Positions 31,739-44,299 of a DNA stretch of 64,000 nt are shown in pieces. Source of the stretch: Chiua virens. Taxonomy: Eukaryota > Basidiomycota > Agaricomycetes > Boletales > Boletaceae. The position numbers and the translations under genes are program-made. The stretch is from NCBI GenBank assembly GCA_019787685.1, contig JAHNUO010000030.1, forward strand, positions 186,001-250,000, in the 5' to 3' direction. The notes beneath the pieces were generated by a model. That model did not search any database, had not been told where the DNA came from, and saw only the letters and a program-made list of their open reading frames with translations. The stretch's first letter is position 1. Each line of letters begins with the position of its first letter.

Positions 31739-32611
31739 ATGACAACCCAAGTGTCTAACAAGGCAGTCGAACTTCGTCTTGGAAAGCCTACCGCCTTTGA
31801 CGGGTCTTATGATCGCACCATCCCCTGGCTCAATGATGTCGCCACCTACCTCTTCGTAAATGAAGATGTTTACAACACCAAAAACAAACGAGTCGCATTT
31901 GTGCTCTCCTTCATGACCGAAGGATCTGCTCTGGTTTGGGCCAACACATTCCGCACCAAATCCATTGCCACAAGATCTTTTGGTACCTGGACCGATTGGC
32001 AGATGGAGTTCAAAAAGGACTTTGAACACCATGATACCAAGGGCAACGCTATCGCCTGGCTCTCCACTACTCGTTCCACCAAGAACAAAGACGTACCCAC
32101 ATACATCTCCTCCATCCTCATCAACTTTTTCACGGCTGGACTCCCACCTTCCCTCATGCGGCGCATCCAAGGGATGGACACGGTTCCTACCACGATCGAT
32201 AAGTGGTATACCCAAGCCATCCATTTCAAAACCCAATGGGAATGTGCCAATGAGATCACCCGCCAAAACAAGAAACCCACCACCGCTGTTGTCTTCCACG
32301 ACAACCACCCTCGCAAGAAGGAGCGAGACCCTGACACTATGGACGTAGATGCTATCTATGTTCCTAAGCTCACTGAAGCTGAGTGAAAGCGATGCTTCAA
32401 ACAAAAACTCTGTTTCCGCTGCCACAAACCCAGACACCAAATGTCCACCTGCACAGCGTTCTCGACCAAGAACCCACCGTCCTCCTCCTCCAAGAAGGTC
32501 AGGAAAACCAAACCAAAACCAGACCCTGTCCCTGCCCTAGTAGAAGTGGAGGAGGATGACAAAGACACCATGAGCGTCAACAAGGTGACCACCCCGGTCA
32601 TGGGTTTTTAA
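31739..32611 (+). pseudogene. Element B gag
   Basis: Aligns with the A Gag from the start (VSNKAVELRLGKPTAF). Sixteen residues are missing in frame after DVPTYISS (near 32110). A TGA at 32384-32386 replaces the CGA of A (a C-to-T change), before the zinc knuckle, which is still readable downstream (CFRCHKPRHQMSTC, with a His/Arg change). The frame ends at TAA 32609-32611, with the GGGTTTT heptamer at 32602-32608. Confidence 0.9.
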
Positions 32612-35600
32612 GGAGGAAGACCGATTCGATGCCGGTATCTTCCCATTCTCATACCCATGTACTTGTAGCTGAACTTTCGTCTCAATCTATGCAAATCCCC
32701 ATAAGATTGAACATTACCGCTACTTCTCAAGATGTCGACACCCGCGCCCTCATTGACTCAGGGGCAGGAATCAACTGCATCAACTGGCACTTCGTCCAGA
32801 AACACAAGTTCCCGAAAGACCACCTTCTGAAACCCATCCTGGTTAGGAACATTGACTCTACCGTGAACAAGAACAGTGATATCAAATTCACCACCACCCT
32901 CCGGATCGCTCTTGGTGGAGTGCTCCAGCGAATAAAGTTCCACATCATCCACTGTGGCTCTGAAAACATTATCCTAGGACTCCCCTGGCTTAAGGCAACC
33001 AATCCAATCATTGATTGGGTTGCCAAAACCATCACGGTATCCGCTCCTGAACCAGACCTTCCTCCTATCACCACTGATGAACCAAAACACTCCGCCAGAC
33101 TCGCTCATCCACCTCCCATCCGTCCCATCCGCCATCTCAATGTCAATCCCATTTGGGACGGCAAACTCTACAACTACCTTGGCACAGAAACAGGGCACCG
33201 TTTTACGACCCAATCTGTGCAACACTCCATCAACCGCATCATGCGTGCTGAACAATGCTTTGTTCAGGCCACTTTACCCGAGAAGCTCACCAATGCTACC
33301 GCCCTCGCAGCCACAGCAAAGAAACCCAAGGTCACCCTCCCTTTGGAGTATTTGGAATTTGAATCCGTATTCGCGAAGGAACCCTTCAATCAGATGCCTC
33401 CCTCGCAGTCTTGCGATCACGAAATCCATCTGAAATATACCTTCCAACCGAAAGTCGGAAAGGTCTACCCCTTGTCTCCCGATGAGCGCAAGGCCACAGA
33501 CAACTTCATCAATGAACATCTTGCCACTGGTAAGATCTGCCCCTTGAACTCTCCCCAAGCATCCCCTTTCTTCTTCGTCAAGAAGAAGGATGGCAAACTC
33601 CATTCTTGTCAAGATTACCGCTACGTCAACAAACACACGGTCCGCGACGCCTACCCCCTCCCTCTCATTTCCGACCTCGTCGACAAGCTGAAAGACGCCA
33701 AACTGTTCACCAAGTTCAACATCCAATGGGGATACAATAATGTTCGTATCAAGGACGGACACCAATGGAAAGCCACATTCATCACTCACCGCGGCCTCTT
33801 TGAACCAACCGTCATGTTCTTTGGACTGACCAACTCCCCCGCGAACACACGGTCCGCGACGCCTACCCCCTCCCTCTCATTTCCGACCTCGTCGACAAGC
33901 TGAAAGACGCCAAACTGTTCACCAAGTTCAACATCCAATGGGGATACAATAATGTTCGTATCAAGGACGGACACCAATGGAAAGCCACATTCATCACTCA
34001 CCGCGGCCTCTTTGAACCAACCGTCATGTTCTTTGGACTGACCAACTCCCCCGCGACATTCCAGTGTTTCATGAACGATTCCTTCCATGATATGATCGCC
34101 GAGGGATGGCTTGTCATCTACATGGATGACCTCCTCATCTTCTTGGAAGATGAGGCAACCCACACAGAACACACCAAATGCATCCTCGCCCGCATGAAGG
34201 AACTTGACCTTCACTTGAAACTCGAGAAATGCCACTTCGCCACCACCAAAGTAGAATACCTTGGCATGATTGCCCGACCTGGCGAACTCGCCATGGACCC
34301 TGTCAAAGTAGCCGGTATCGCAGACTGGCCGACCCCTACCAAGCTCAAGGATGTCCAATCATTCATGGGCTTTGCCAACTTCTATCGTTGGTTCATCCCC
34401 GACTACTTGACCATTGCCCGACCCCTCGTTGATCTCACTAAGAAAGATGCACCCTGGACGTGGGGACCAACTCAAATCGCCACGTTTGAAGCGCTGAAGA
34501 AAGCCTTCATCACTGACCCGGTCCTCTGTTTCCCTGATACATCCCGACCCTTCACTATCGCCACTGACGCATCCAAGTATGCTACAGGCAGTGTACTCCT
34601 CCAGACCGACGTCAACGGTGACTGGAAACCTTGTTCCTATCTTTCGCAGTCCTTCAACACTGCGGAACGAAATTACAACATCTATGATCATGAACTCCTC
34701 ACGGTCATCCACTTCCTCAAAGCTTGGCGCCACCACCTTCGTGGCAGCACACATCCCGTAATGGTCTTCTCTGACCACATGAACCTGACGTATTTCCGTC
34801 AGCCCCAAAACTTGAACCGCTGACAGGCCCATTGGCTCCTTGACCTCGCCAACTTTGACCTCACATTTTCCCACATTCCTGGAAAACTTCTTGATGGTCC
34901 GGATGCGCTCTCCTGCTGCCCGGACCACATTTCCTCTGAGACCGACAACGAACACGTTACGCTCCTACCTGACGACATCTTCGTGAACCTCGTTACCCTG
35001 GATCTTCAGGCCCTTATTGCCAAATCCTCGGTCGACGACCCCCTTGTCCTCGACACCTTGAACGCGTTGGACGGAGGTCTCCCCTCTTCCTTCCGCACCC
35101 ACCTCTCCGACTGGAAATACGACGCTGGCGTCCTGACATACCAAGGCCATGTCTACGTTCCCCCCAACCTCAATCTCCGGCAGCAGATCATTGCCCAACA
35201 TCATAACTCTCACTCGGCTGGTCACCCCGGCTTCTTGAAAACTCGACAACTCATGGCTGCCGAATTTTGGTGGCCTGGACTCACATCCTTTGTCCGTTCC
35301 TACGTCTCCAGTTGCGCCTCGTGTCAACAGCACAAGGTCAACACGCACCCGACCACGCCTCCGCTCTCCCCGGTCCCCTCCGCGTGCTCCAGACCCTTCC
35401 AGAATGTCTCCGTGGATCTTGTCATGGATCTTCCCATCTCAGTGGAGGGCTACAATTCTCTGATGGTCGTGGTCGACCATGGCCTTATGAAGGGGGTAAT
35501 TCTTTGCCCCACCGTGAAAACCGCCGACTCAGCAGGTATAGCCTGTCTCTTTTTCCACAAAGTGTACACCCGATTCGGCCTTTACGACAAAATCATCTCT

Positions 35601-37230
35601 GACCGAGGCCCGCAGTTCGCTTCTGCATTCGCAAAAGAGCTCTCCCAGCTTATCGGATACCGCCTTTCCCTCTCTACCGCCTACCATCCCCAATCCAATG
35701 GAGAGATGGAACGAGTAAATCAAGAAGTCGAAACCTATCTCCGCGTGTACTGCCAAAACAATCCGGAGAAATGGGCAGACTTACTCCCGTCCTCTCCCCA
35801 CTATCGTCACTGACACCAAACTCCCTGCTGTTGAAGAGCGCCTCAAAGTCCTCTCGGCAGCCCGCAATGAAGCCCTTGCTGCTCATGAGCTTGCTAGACA
35901 AGCCATGAAAGCCTGCTCCTTCCACAAATTCAAACCATTCACCAAAGGAGACCAGGTCTGGCTAGAAGCCTGCAACTTAAAAAGGGAACTCATTTCCCCA
36001 AAACTCGCATCTCGCCGAGAAGGACCTTTCCTGATCATGGAAGTCCTCTCTCCGCTTACCTATCGTCTTCACCTTCCCAAGACTTGGAAGATCCACCCGG
36101 TCTTCCATGCTTCCCTGTTATCGCCCTATCGCGAAACAGAAACCTACGGCCTGAATTTCCCGAAACCACCACCTGACCTTATTGCTGGAGAAGAGGAATA
36201 TGAAATTGAGCGGATCTTACGCCACACAGGGAATCCACGTAACCGCAAGTTCCTGATCCGATGGAAAGGGTACTCTGCTTCCGATGACTCATGGGAACCC
36301 GAATCCAACCTTGGGAATGCCAAGGACACAGTCAACACATATAAGCGGACCCATCCCAAGGACTTCCCCTCTATCCACTCCCTTTCCACCCAACCACCAC
36401 CATGACCACTGCGTTCTCCGCTCAGACCTCCTCCACCAGTCTCTGTCAAAGCGATAATGACCTACCGTTCCTGCTCTACCCCTGACTTCGAAAATGAGAT
36501 CATCCACTCTGTCCCTGTCTTCACCCCTACTGTGTCCATTCCACACCTACCACTCCCACCACCAGCGACCCCCATCTCCAATGTCTCTACACTCTCCACT
36601 GAATCCTCCCTCACAGAGTCAACCCGACCCCCTTCTCCTGCTGCTTCAGCAGTTGCCTCCACAGAATGGGGAGCTCCTTCTCAATGGCCTGTTCCTTCTG
36701 AGCGCCCTAGTCGCATTCATTCTCCTCTCCAGGCGGTAGACCTTCCCTACCATTCCCATACTATTCGTTCCTCCTCTTCCTCTCCAGAGTACTTTCGCCG
36801 CATGCGCGAACTCATCCTAGATCCCACGATGGCCTTCCCCATCGAACATCACCTCGACTTGAACTCCCCTCTTAACGCTCTCTATCTGGCATACCTCCAA
36901 TGCGAGCACCTCACCTTCATCCAATCCAACCTACTCGGTTGTGATCATCATTCCCACCTCCTCTCTGCGGTTACTGGGCAAATCCATGACCGTATCCGTG
37001 CCTACATCGAGCACACTCTCCATCAGATGCAGATGGGTGAGTTTCTGGAAGACCTTCACCACTGCCAAGCGGACCTATCCTGCCAAATGGCCCCTCCCAC
37101 TCACCCATCCTCTACCCCATCCACGTCATCTGCCCCCTTCACTGAAGAAGAGATGTTAGCTTGCAACCACACCGAAGCCGAACTGATGTTTCGGACTGGT
37201 CAGGTATCCCTCCCCAACGATCACCCTTGA
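32602..37230 (+). pseudogene. Element B pol
   Basis: Protease ALIDSGAGINC, RT with YMDD, RNase H, integrase, chromodomain (EYEIERILRHTG, SWEPESNL) and the C-terminal extension are all recognisable. Breaks: the 212-bp tandem duplication in RT (frameshift), a TGA at 34821-34823 where A has CGA in RNase H, a deletion of about 100 bp with frameshift near 35795 in the integrase, and further stops near 36405. The order and family match A. Confidence 0.92.
33633..34056 (+). repeat. 212-bp tandem duplication inside the B reverse transcriptase
   Basis: The stretch from acacacggtccgcgacgcc to caactcccccgcga occurs twice, head to tail, with an offset of 212 bp and no visible mismatch. 212 is not a multiple of three, so RT is frameshifted. 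The junction has only a very short shared sequence. Confidence 0.9.
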
Positions 37231-37353
37231 TGGCATGAGGCCTGCTTCGAATGCCGAAAACTCGGCCATGTCCATGTCGAATGCCCAATGTACCAATGTC
37301 CCATCTGCCTCACTTGGGCCCCGGGTCATATCCAATCCCGCTGCCCTGGATGA
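37231..37353 (+). pseudogene. Zinc-knuckle tail after the Pol UGA of element B
   Basis: After the UGA at 37228-37230 the same frame reads EACFECRKLGHVHVEC (CCHC) and CPICLTWAPGHIQSRC, as in A. It then hits a TGA at 37351-37353 where A has CGA. The preceding UGA is at the same position as in A. Confidence 0.6.
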
Positions 37354-37710
37354 CCTCCTCGGGTACGCGCTCGCATCCCCCTTGCCAACCAGCTTACTCC
37401 TGTGGCCACTGGAAACACCTGGAGCCGCAGATCCCCTCGTCCCGCCATCCTGTCCACATCGTCCTCTTCGATGAACTCGTCTTCATTGTCTCGCCGCAAT
37501 GGCCGCTCCATACTCCCTATACCCCCACCTCAACGAGCCTGCTGCCATGCACGACAATGTTCTGCGTCTCCTGACCGACGCTCAGTCTCCCCATGTGATG
37601 ACCCCATTGACGACGAGGGGTACGCCAATATCACCAGCAGTCCTGTCCGTGATGCATTCAATTCCTAGTGATGATCTTCGCTTGATGCTTTGATTGTACT
37701 CCGGGGGTAA

Positions 37711-38443
37711 TGTTACAATTTCTTTCTTTCTTTCACTTGTACTACTTCAGTCCACTCGATACCTAGGTATCTTCATACGTTCATCCTTACTCGTTCACTT
37801 CTTATGTTCTTAACCCCACACCAGCGTTACCCAACTGCTTACTCATTTCTTTCTCATCATCATCTGATGGCATCACACTTACTCATTTCATTCTCGTCAT
37901 CACCCGATGGCTTCGCATTTGTCATTTCATCTTCATCATCATCTGTTGCCTTTGCATCGTACAATTCTCCTTTTGGTTATCACGCACTTCCCTTTTGGCC
38001 TTTCGCCCTTCCGCTCTTCTGGCCTTCCCCTTTTAGTTACTTGGTCCGTGCGTGATCCTTGTAGTATAAATACCTCGCAGCGATACTCATGTACACCAGT
38101 CTTGATCTCCGCAATCTAGCTGAGTATCACTGCTCCACTCAGACCCTTCCTTGTGAACACTTGACCAGGGACTTCTCTCATTGACCCTTGACCCACTTGG
38201 ACTCAACGTAGTCAAAACACCTTTGACCCTTGACCATCCCTTGGGTATAGATTCCCAACCGGACAACTCTCAGCAATGCCTGAGTTTTCACTCGTCTCTC
38301 TGGTAGCAATCTGCTGACCAGAAAACCCTCATTCAACTCTTCAGCGCACCACGTATCAAGTGGTGGTTGTTTGAGTTATCGCAGCCACTTGTTACTTGGC
38401 GCTTTTGCGGCTACGTTAGGTCCTACCCAGAAATATCGTAACA
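37711..38443 (+). repeat. 3' LTR of element B
   Basis: 733 bp, several differences from the 5' LTR. Preceded by CCGGGGGTAA, a candidate plus-strand primer tract, as in A. Confidence 0.95.
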
Positions 38444-38448
38444 ACAAG

Positions 38449-39210
38449 CATGTTTGAGGCTTTCCAAAGCCAATTGATCCAGTAGATTCATCAGCACAGT
38501 GAAGGATATACTGTACATATCCCACACTTGTGTAAGGCTTCGATCATCTGACACGAAGCTCCGTTCGTCCAAAGGAAGAATGTGAACAGTGTGGCAAAGT
38601 AGAAGGACCTCCATGATCATTCTCTGGCTAGCTGTGTCACGATCACATTACACACCTTCAAAAGTCAATCCATTGAGTACTTTGGTCAAATTAGCATGCA
38701 TACAGTGATAGGCAAGTTCTTTTTAGTCTTTTTATTCTCTTTTTTTACATGTTCTGTCACTGTGGCAACCTTGAGGATGTGTCCAAGGATTGGGGTGCTC
38801 TTCTCGACAAGCGGGCCAACAAATCGATTGACATCCCACATTAAGAGGCTATCCAGGGTAGTCATGTTGATAGTTGTTCTAAGAGTGTCCTTGACGGCAT
38901 CCATCTCTTTCAAAATCCTGTCTGATACAAGCTTGAGTGCGTGCGGTTCCATCCAGGCAAGAAGAACACCACAGCCTTCGTCGTCCTCGAAGATACAATC
39001 CAGTATGTTGTCCAGCTTTCCAGAAGCATTGGCAAAAAAAGAGTTTCAATATCTTGCAAATTCCCTCTTTGTTGGGTCCAAGACACCAAGAAGAAAGTCT
39101 AAGAGTCTGACATGGCCATCCCAGAGAATTTCCAAGGCCTTTCGAAAATGCTCATCACACATGTGTCATGTACCATCCAAGCCAATGTTCTGGTCAATGG
39201 ACTCCATTAC
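38449..39210 (-). pseudogene. Relic resembling the DUF6589 family (uncertain)
   Basis: The minus strand reads an interrupted helical protein: ESIDQNIGLDGT, stop, HFRKALEILWDGHVRLLDFLLGVLDP, then VSDRILKEMDAVKDTLRT and LMWDVNRFVGPLVEKSTPILGHILKVAT. The last blocks resemble, from memory, the N-terminal part of DUF6589 proteins, which are abundant near basidiomycete transposons. At least two stops and frame changes make it a pseudogene. The alternative is an unrelated hypothetical. Confidence 0.35.
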
Positions 39211-40617
39211 ATAGGCATCACATGGGAGGAGAGCAGGAAGGATTGATCAATGAGCAAGGAGGAGTCTTATCTTATCTTATCATACAGGATAACTACTTAG
39301 ATAACTACTTATCCTACAGATGCCACGGGCCAGGCTATCCTGCACAGCAGAAAGGTCTAAAAATGTACTTATAAGACATGTCGTTGTGAGAAGCCATGCG
39401 TCCCCTTTACGTCACTACAAAGTTTACCAGACCATCTATCAACAGTCTGCCTCATCCGAAAAGGATCACGGCACACGTGACCTCATAGACAGGCTGGTCA
39501 CCAGTTCTAATTCGTGGCAGAAAACTAGAAGGGACCAGATGTTTCGCGGCCGGTCTTGCGCCTGGCCCTCACCTCTCTATATCCTTTCCACCGACCCTTT
39601 ACTCCACTGTATCAGTGAGAAATAGGATTCTCGTATGCCCAGACAAACCTACATGCATACACACGTTGTGACACTGATCAACAGATCAACACGTTGCCCA
39701 TGGGCCCTCATGTTCTCTGAGTCTCTGGTGCCTCGTTGCACCACACCCCCACATTGCCCACTGTCCCCCCTACTTCATTCTGGCACCGGTACCCACAACA
39801 TCATCAGCCCCCTGGTTCCTCTCCATCCCGGGTCCTTCCCACCTCACCGTTTACTCGCTGTTTATCTGCTGCGGCGAGGTACAAAAGGCTGATGGTACGT
39901 ACCCACACCTTTCAACTTTCAAGACTTTCCTTCCCTTTGTGCCACCTCATCATCCTCTCTGTTGTTGGGACCACTCCCACAGCCTGCCTACTATATGCTA
40001 ATGGCTATGAAGACTTACACTGTTGACACAGTATGGTGCCGTTCACCCTTCACACTGTCAGGTTCTCAGTACTCACCTTTCCATCCCCAGTGTCATCTGG
40101 ATCATCTGATTCATCCCCAACACCAATTACCGTCAATGTTGACATGGCAGTTATCAAGGTCGTCAAGACAGTACGGTTGATGTGACCTGTTACCCCTTCC
40201 CAATTGTACTGATCATTGTCACCTGTCATCAGTGCCGTCAGTAGTATTGTCACCACCTTCAATACCACTATACCCGCGGCTATGAATGTTGTCGAGCATG
40301 TGTGCTCAACTTTCCTTTCTCAGGCACTCATTACAACCGGCGTCGCTACTGTACAATACTCTAATTTTTTTTCTCAACTTGTTTAGTTCCATTGTAGTAG
40401 TTGTTGTGCTTGAATTGTGTGAATATATGCTTACCCACACTTTTTCTACTTGATGTCCGATGAAGTGGATTATTGGTTAATTGAGATAAACTTAGTTGTG
40501 CTTACATATTATTATACTTTTGTTCATGAGAAAAGGGACCAAAAGTGTAACTAAGGGGAATACTAAATTCCTGATGCTATCACCAGTAGTGAGTCCAAGT
40601 TCTCTCAGTTCAACTCG
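39211..40617. other. No gene recognised
   Basis: Short open frames only, with neither conserved motifs nor codon pattern. Around 39270 there is a small TTATC repeat (cttatcttatcttatcata). AT content rises towards 40400-40560. Confidence 0.4.
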
Positions 40618-41560
40618 ATGTCTGACATCCATTTTTCGAATCCTATTACAGCACTGTGCGAAACTAATGGCGCGACAGTCACATTGCTCAGTAGTGCACA
40701 TCAGCTTGGACAGGCCCGGGTAGGTAGTTTGAATTTCTCCAACTCACCCTCGCTGACCAATGGCCCTGTACCTGTACTACTTAAGTTCCAGCCTCCACAG
40801 TTGTGGTCTGAATATCCCCTCAATCCGTTTGACTTGTCCAACACGTTCCTCACTGGAGCCCCTCTCCAGGACATGGCCGCTGATCCAGAGCCTGAGTCTG
40901 TGGTCAGCGATTTCGAACCAATTCAGCCGCTGACCAGCCCTCTTCAACCCAAGCGACGTGCAGCTCGCACTAGTACCAGCCATCTCACTATCCATTCCCA
41001 GACATCGTCCATGCAGAGCACTCTCACGGTGGAGGCTCTGGATGACTCAGCGTCAAGCTTGGGTTTGGGTGGTGTCCTCTGGAAGAAGGACCTAAGTCCA
41101 CAGGACAACACGAATTTCAATCATGCCTTTGACCTTCTGCCAGTGGTGCTAGAAATCCTCACAAAAATTGGCTGGGAGTCACCAGCACTCAGGAAGGGTG
41201 CATTCGAGTACCTAAGCCAGGCTTGTGCTGAAAGTCAACGTCGTAAGTCGTTCTCAATTTCTTGGTGGGCAATACTACTAACTGACACTCAACTAAATTT
41301 TTCAGATACCACATGGAGCGATGATCTCTGCAGATTGGTGAGCTCTTAATTTTTAACTAGTTTGCGCCCCTAACATGCAGTACTGCTGAATTTATAGTTT
41401 ATAAATTGCCTACAGACGTTCTGAAGCAAAATCGGGCAGGCAGCCAACCGCTATGTCCGAAAGTATTGTCTGGACGATATTGTTGGTGCTCATGCTAAAC
41501 TCCCACCCAAGGAGAAGGTGAAAGCGATTGTCTCTTACCACGAAAGAATACTCGATCCAA
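40618..41560 (+). pseudogene. Unrecognised protein gene, three exons, one nonsense mutation
   Basis: Exon 1 (40618-41243) encodes a Ser/Thr/Pro-rich segment with an R/K patch, then a helical stretch (LLPVVLEILTKIGWESPALRKGAF). A 62-bp intron (41244-41305, GTAAGT...TTTTTCAG with CTAAC) and a second (about 41338-41415, GTGAGC...CCTACAG) follow. Exon 3 begins TF, stop, SKIGQAANRYVRKYCL; the TGA replaces a likely TGG. No family is recognised. It lies inside the inverted-repeat segment. Confidence 0.4.
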
Positions 41561-42465
41561 GAAATTGGAAAGAATATTATCTATATCACTATATAGTTCA
41601 ATTAATAAAACTAATTAGATTCACCTTTACATCTACCTATTTAAATTCTTTTTAATTTAATAGGAAAAATATTATGAATCCCTAATGTAGTAGGAAGTGC
41701 TGCAGATGCGTTGCGAACAGTAGCTGATCCTGGGATACCACCGATACGAGTGGCAGCGGGTGGGTTTCAGGCCGCAGGAGGTGCATTTGTGAACGGACGC
41801 AGCCTGAGCTCCATCAACATCACATCCCACTGGGGCTGGCCCGGGCAGGCTGGAAGAAGGTGGCAGGCTTGGAGCGCTGAGGTTACTAGTATGACCGGAT
41901 CCCAGGGATTGGGACATCACTGATGGAGACCGCTGTCTTGGAGGCCCGGGTGCCATGCTAACACAGAATGTCTAATTATCCAATGTAATTGGTTCCATCT
42001 TGGTACGAGTCGAGTGCCAAACTCACCACTAATCCGCTGTGATCATTAATGCTATGGCGTGAAGATGAACACCGTATGAGATGGACACACCAATGATGTG
42101 GTCGCGGGTCGGCATTGGTGGTGTGTGACCTTGCAAGCTGGTGCCAGCGGGGAGCCAGCTGTCATGATCATAGGTACCATGAACCTCAGGGACCTGACCT
42201 CCCGACTCAGAAGTTGCTAAGGTTTTTTGCATGATCCACCAGTGGATCACAACTTGAAGATCCACTGCATCTTTTTCTCGCTGGCATGGCTGTAGCGACA
42301 TTAGAATGGTCTCTTTTTCCAGGCAGAAGGGGAAATGCCGATTGTTGTTCAAGTTGTTCATTTGGATGGTATCCGTCCTTCAGTGATTACTCATCCAGGT
42401 AGCTCGCAAGATGGATCCGATCTTTGCCACTTTCAATAGAGTAGACTACATATAGAATCATACAC
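41561..42465. other. AT-rich stretch and unassigned sequence
   Basis: 41570-41690 is notably AT-rich (attaataaaactaattaga, tttttaatttaatagg) and follows directly on the pseudogene. The rest has short frames without recognisable motifs. Confidence 0.4.
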
Positions 42466-44165
42466 CACCGAGAACATTAATCCCACCACCGATCTCAACG
42501 TACTTATTTGTGTCTTGCCAGACCTGTGAAAATCGTTGTGCCAAGTCAGTCCTGAGTGCAGCCTGTCACAATGCATACGCCCTTAGACCATCCTCGAGCA
42601 CCCAGTCGTCTGTTGTAACAAGAGCTTGCCTATCCAACCACCACATTGACTGCCCATGAAGAAACTGGAGGGTGCGGTTCTGCTCTTCTACCAGCAACTC
42701 AACTTCCTCTGACCAACGGAGTGCCCGAGCACGGGTATTACACTGTTCAATTCGAATAGCTGCAAGGCATGGTCAGACCGGCATGAGCTCAAAAGCAAAT
42801 TGACATACCGCCCTGGAGGTCCTCTTCTCCATCTTTCTCGGGTTTACCGTATCCATATACGAACCAGATCCAGGAGGGTTGCCAGCGACCTTCGCTCTGC
42901 CGATCCTCCGTCCCAGCCACAACTGGGCGTATGTCGTTTTTCCAACCAGCTCTGTGCAATAATGGTGATGGTATCACCAACGTTGCATATGCTGCATGAT
43001 ATCTTGCAACACCAGCATTCACCTTAGAGTCGACAGACTTGAGAGAATTGCGTGCACGCGTGTTGGCCCCTTGTCCACGTAGAAATCGATCCTTGAAATG
43101 TAGCATATAAGAACGAGACCGTAGCGCCTGGCAGAGTTCCTCAGGGGCATCATGAGCCTGGCCGTAGTGCAGGTTCCATTCGATCTCTTGGAGCTTGGGG
43201 TCACACGATGTCTGGCGTGGAAGAGCAGACAGTAGCCAAAGGTAAAAGTCTTCTGGTTTTTGGACCATTCCAGGGTCTTGTGGTTCTTGGGTTCGAAGAG
43301 ATGCAGCAACCGGCATATACAGGGTTTGTACGGCACCCCGTGCCTCAATACGTTTCATGAGACCACAGCTACACTGTTGTAGCCTTGCGCTCTGGTGGTC
43401 TGTGCCATGGGAACGGAGTGACTCTGCGCTATTGTGAAGTTGTCGTCTTCGGAAATATTAGCCTGATCAATGCAGTGCGTGAGCGGAAGAACTCACTGTT
43501 GATCCTCCAAGTCAAGCCCCATTCCAATCAGGATGCCAGGGGATATGTGGGTGCATTCAATGAGCTGGCTTCGGGAGCTTCGTCTCTTGTGAGCTGAAGA
43601 CGTACGCTCGGCGCTTGGGTGACCGCTGAAGCATAGAAGTTAGGGAGAGCAATTTCTCCACCAAAGTTCACGCACAGTTGGACTTGATCTCGAATGGATT
43701 GGGCTGTGACATGTCGTTCTCCCATGCCTTTACCTGTTCTCTCCATGTAGATAAAATTTCCTCATATCGTCCAACGAGCGAACTCTTGAATTCATGCAAG
43801 TCTTCCAAATGTTCATTGCGCTCGGGGACAGCTTCAGTAAGCTTACGAAGAATTGCTGCTCCTGCACTCTACTATCAGTCACTGTCGTCTTGCAAGACAA
43901 CAGTGCTCACCCATCCCAACGACTTTTTTCCAATTATGGTCTCCAATAAGATCGTCCAGAGTGTCGCGACGATGGCCGGGACCCATTTCTTTGGTGCTAG
44001 ATGCTACTGAATTCAGGGTTGACGAACCTCGCTACAGTGCTTCACCATCTGTCCGAGCCATGCCTTTTATACAACTGAAAGGATACTTCCAGTGACAGTC
44101 AGAAACGTGAGCAGGAAGGTGAAACTTCGGAATGAATGGTGTAAGTTAGTTTGGTTACTGCTCTG
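42466..44165 (-). pseudogene. KDZ-family transposase, C-terminal part
   Basis: Reading down the minus strand: PKFHLPAHVSDCHWKYPF, then MARTDGEAL and SSTKEMGPGHRRDTLDD (44000-44150), AWENDMSQPNPFE, LIGMGLDLEDQQ, then the tail WNLHYGQAHDAPEELCQAL, NTRARNSLKSVDSKVN (43000-43200), SEGRWQPSWIW, a short intron (GTATGT...TTGCAG near 42806-42764), RALRWSEEVELLVEEQNRTLQFL and DGLRAYAL. This block order is that of Kyakuja-Dileera-Zisupton transposases of basidiomycetes. Stops (for example TGA in YAL-stop-QAAL) and frame changes make it dead; the N-terminal two thirds are missing. Confidence 0.75.
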
Positions 44166-44299
44166 CCAACTCCATTGCGACTCCACTGGTGTGGCAGTGC
44201 TAACTTATAGGGCCTCCATGTGTTCACACGGGCATTGCGGTACGAGGCAGTACCGCCATGCGAAGGGGTCGATTAGTCCCGGCCTTTGAATGACTAATC

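Larger units (their letters stand above)
30616..38443 (+). mobile_element. Element B: decayed relative of element A
   Basis: 7828 bp with 733-bp LTRs (30616-31348, 37711-38443) and a perfect 5-bp duplication ACAAG (30611-30615, 38444-38448). Gene order equals A, on the plus strand. Gag and pol are broken by CGA-to-TGA stops, an in-frame gag deletion, a 212-bp duplication and an integrase deletion. It inserted between the left inverted repeat and the DUF6589-like relic. Confidence 0.95.
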
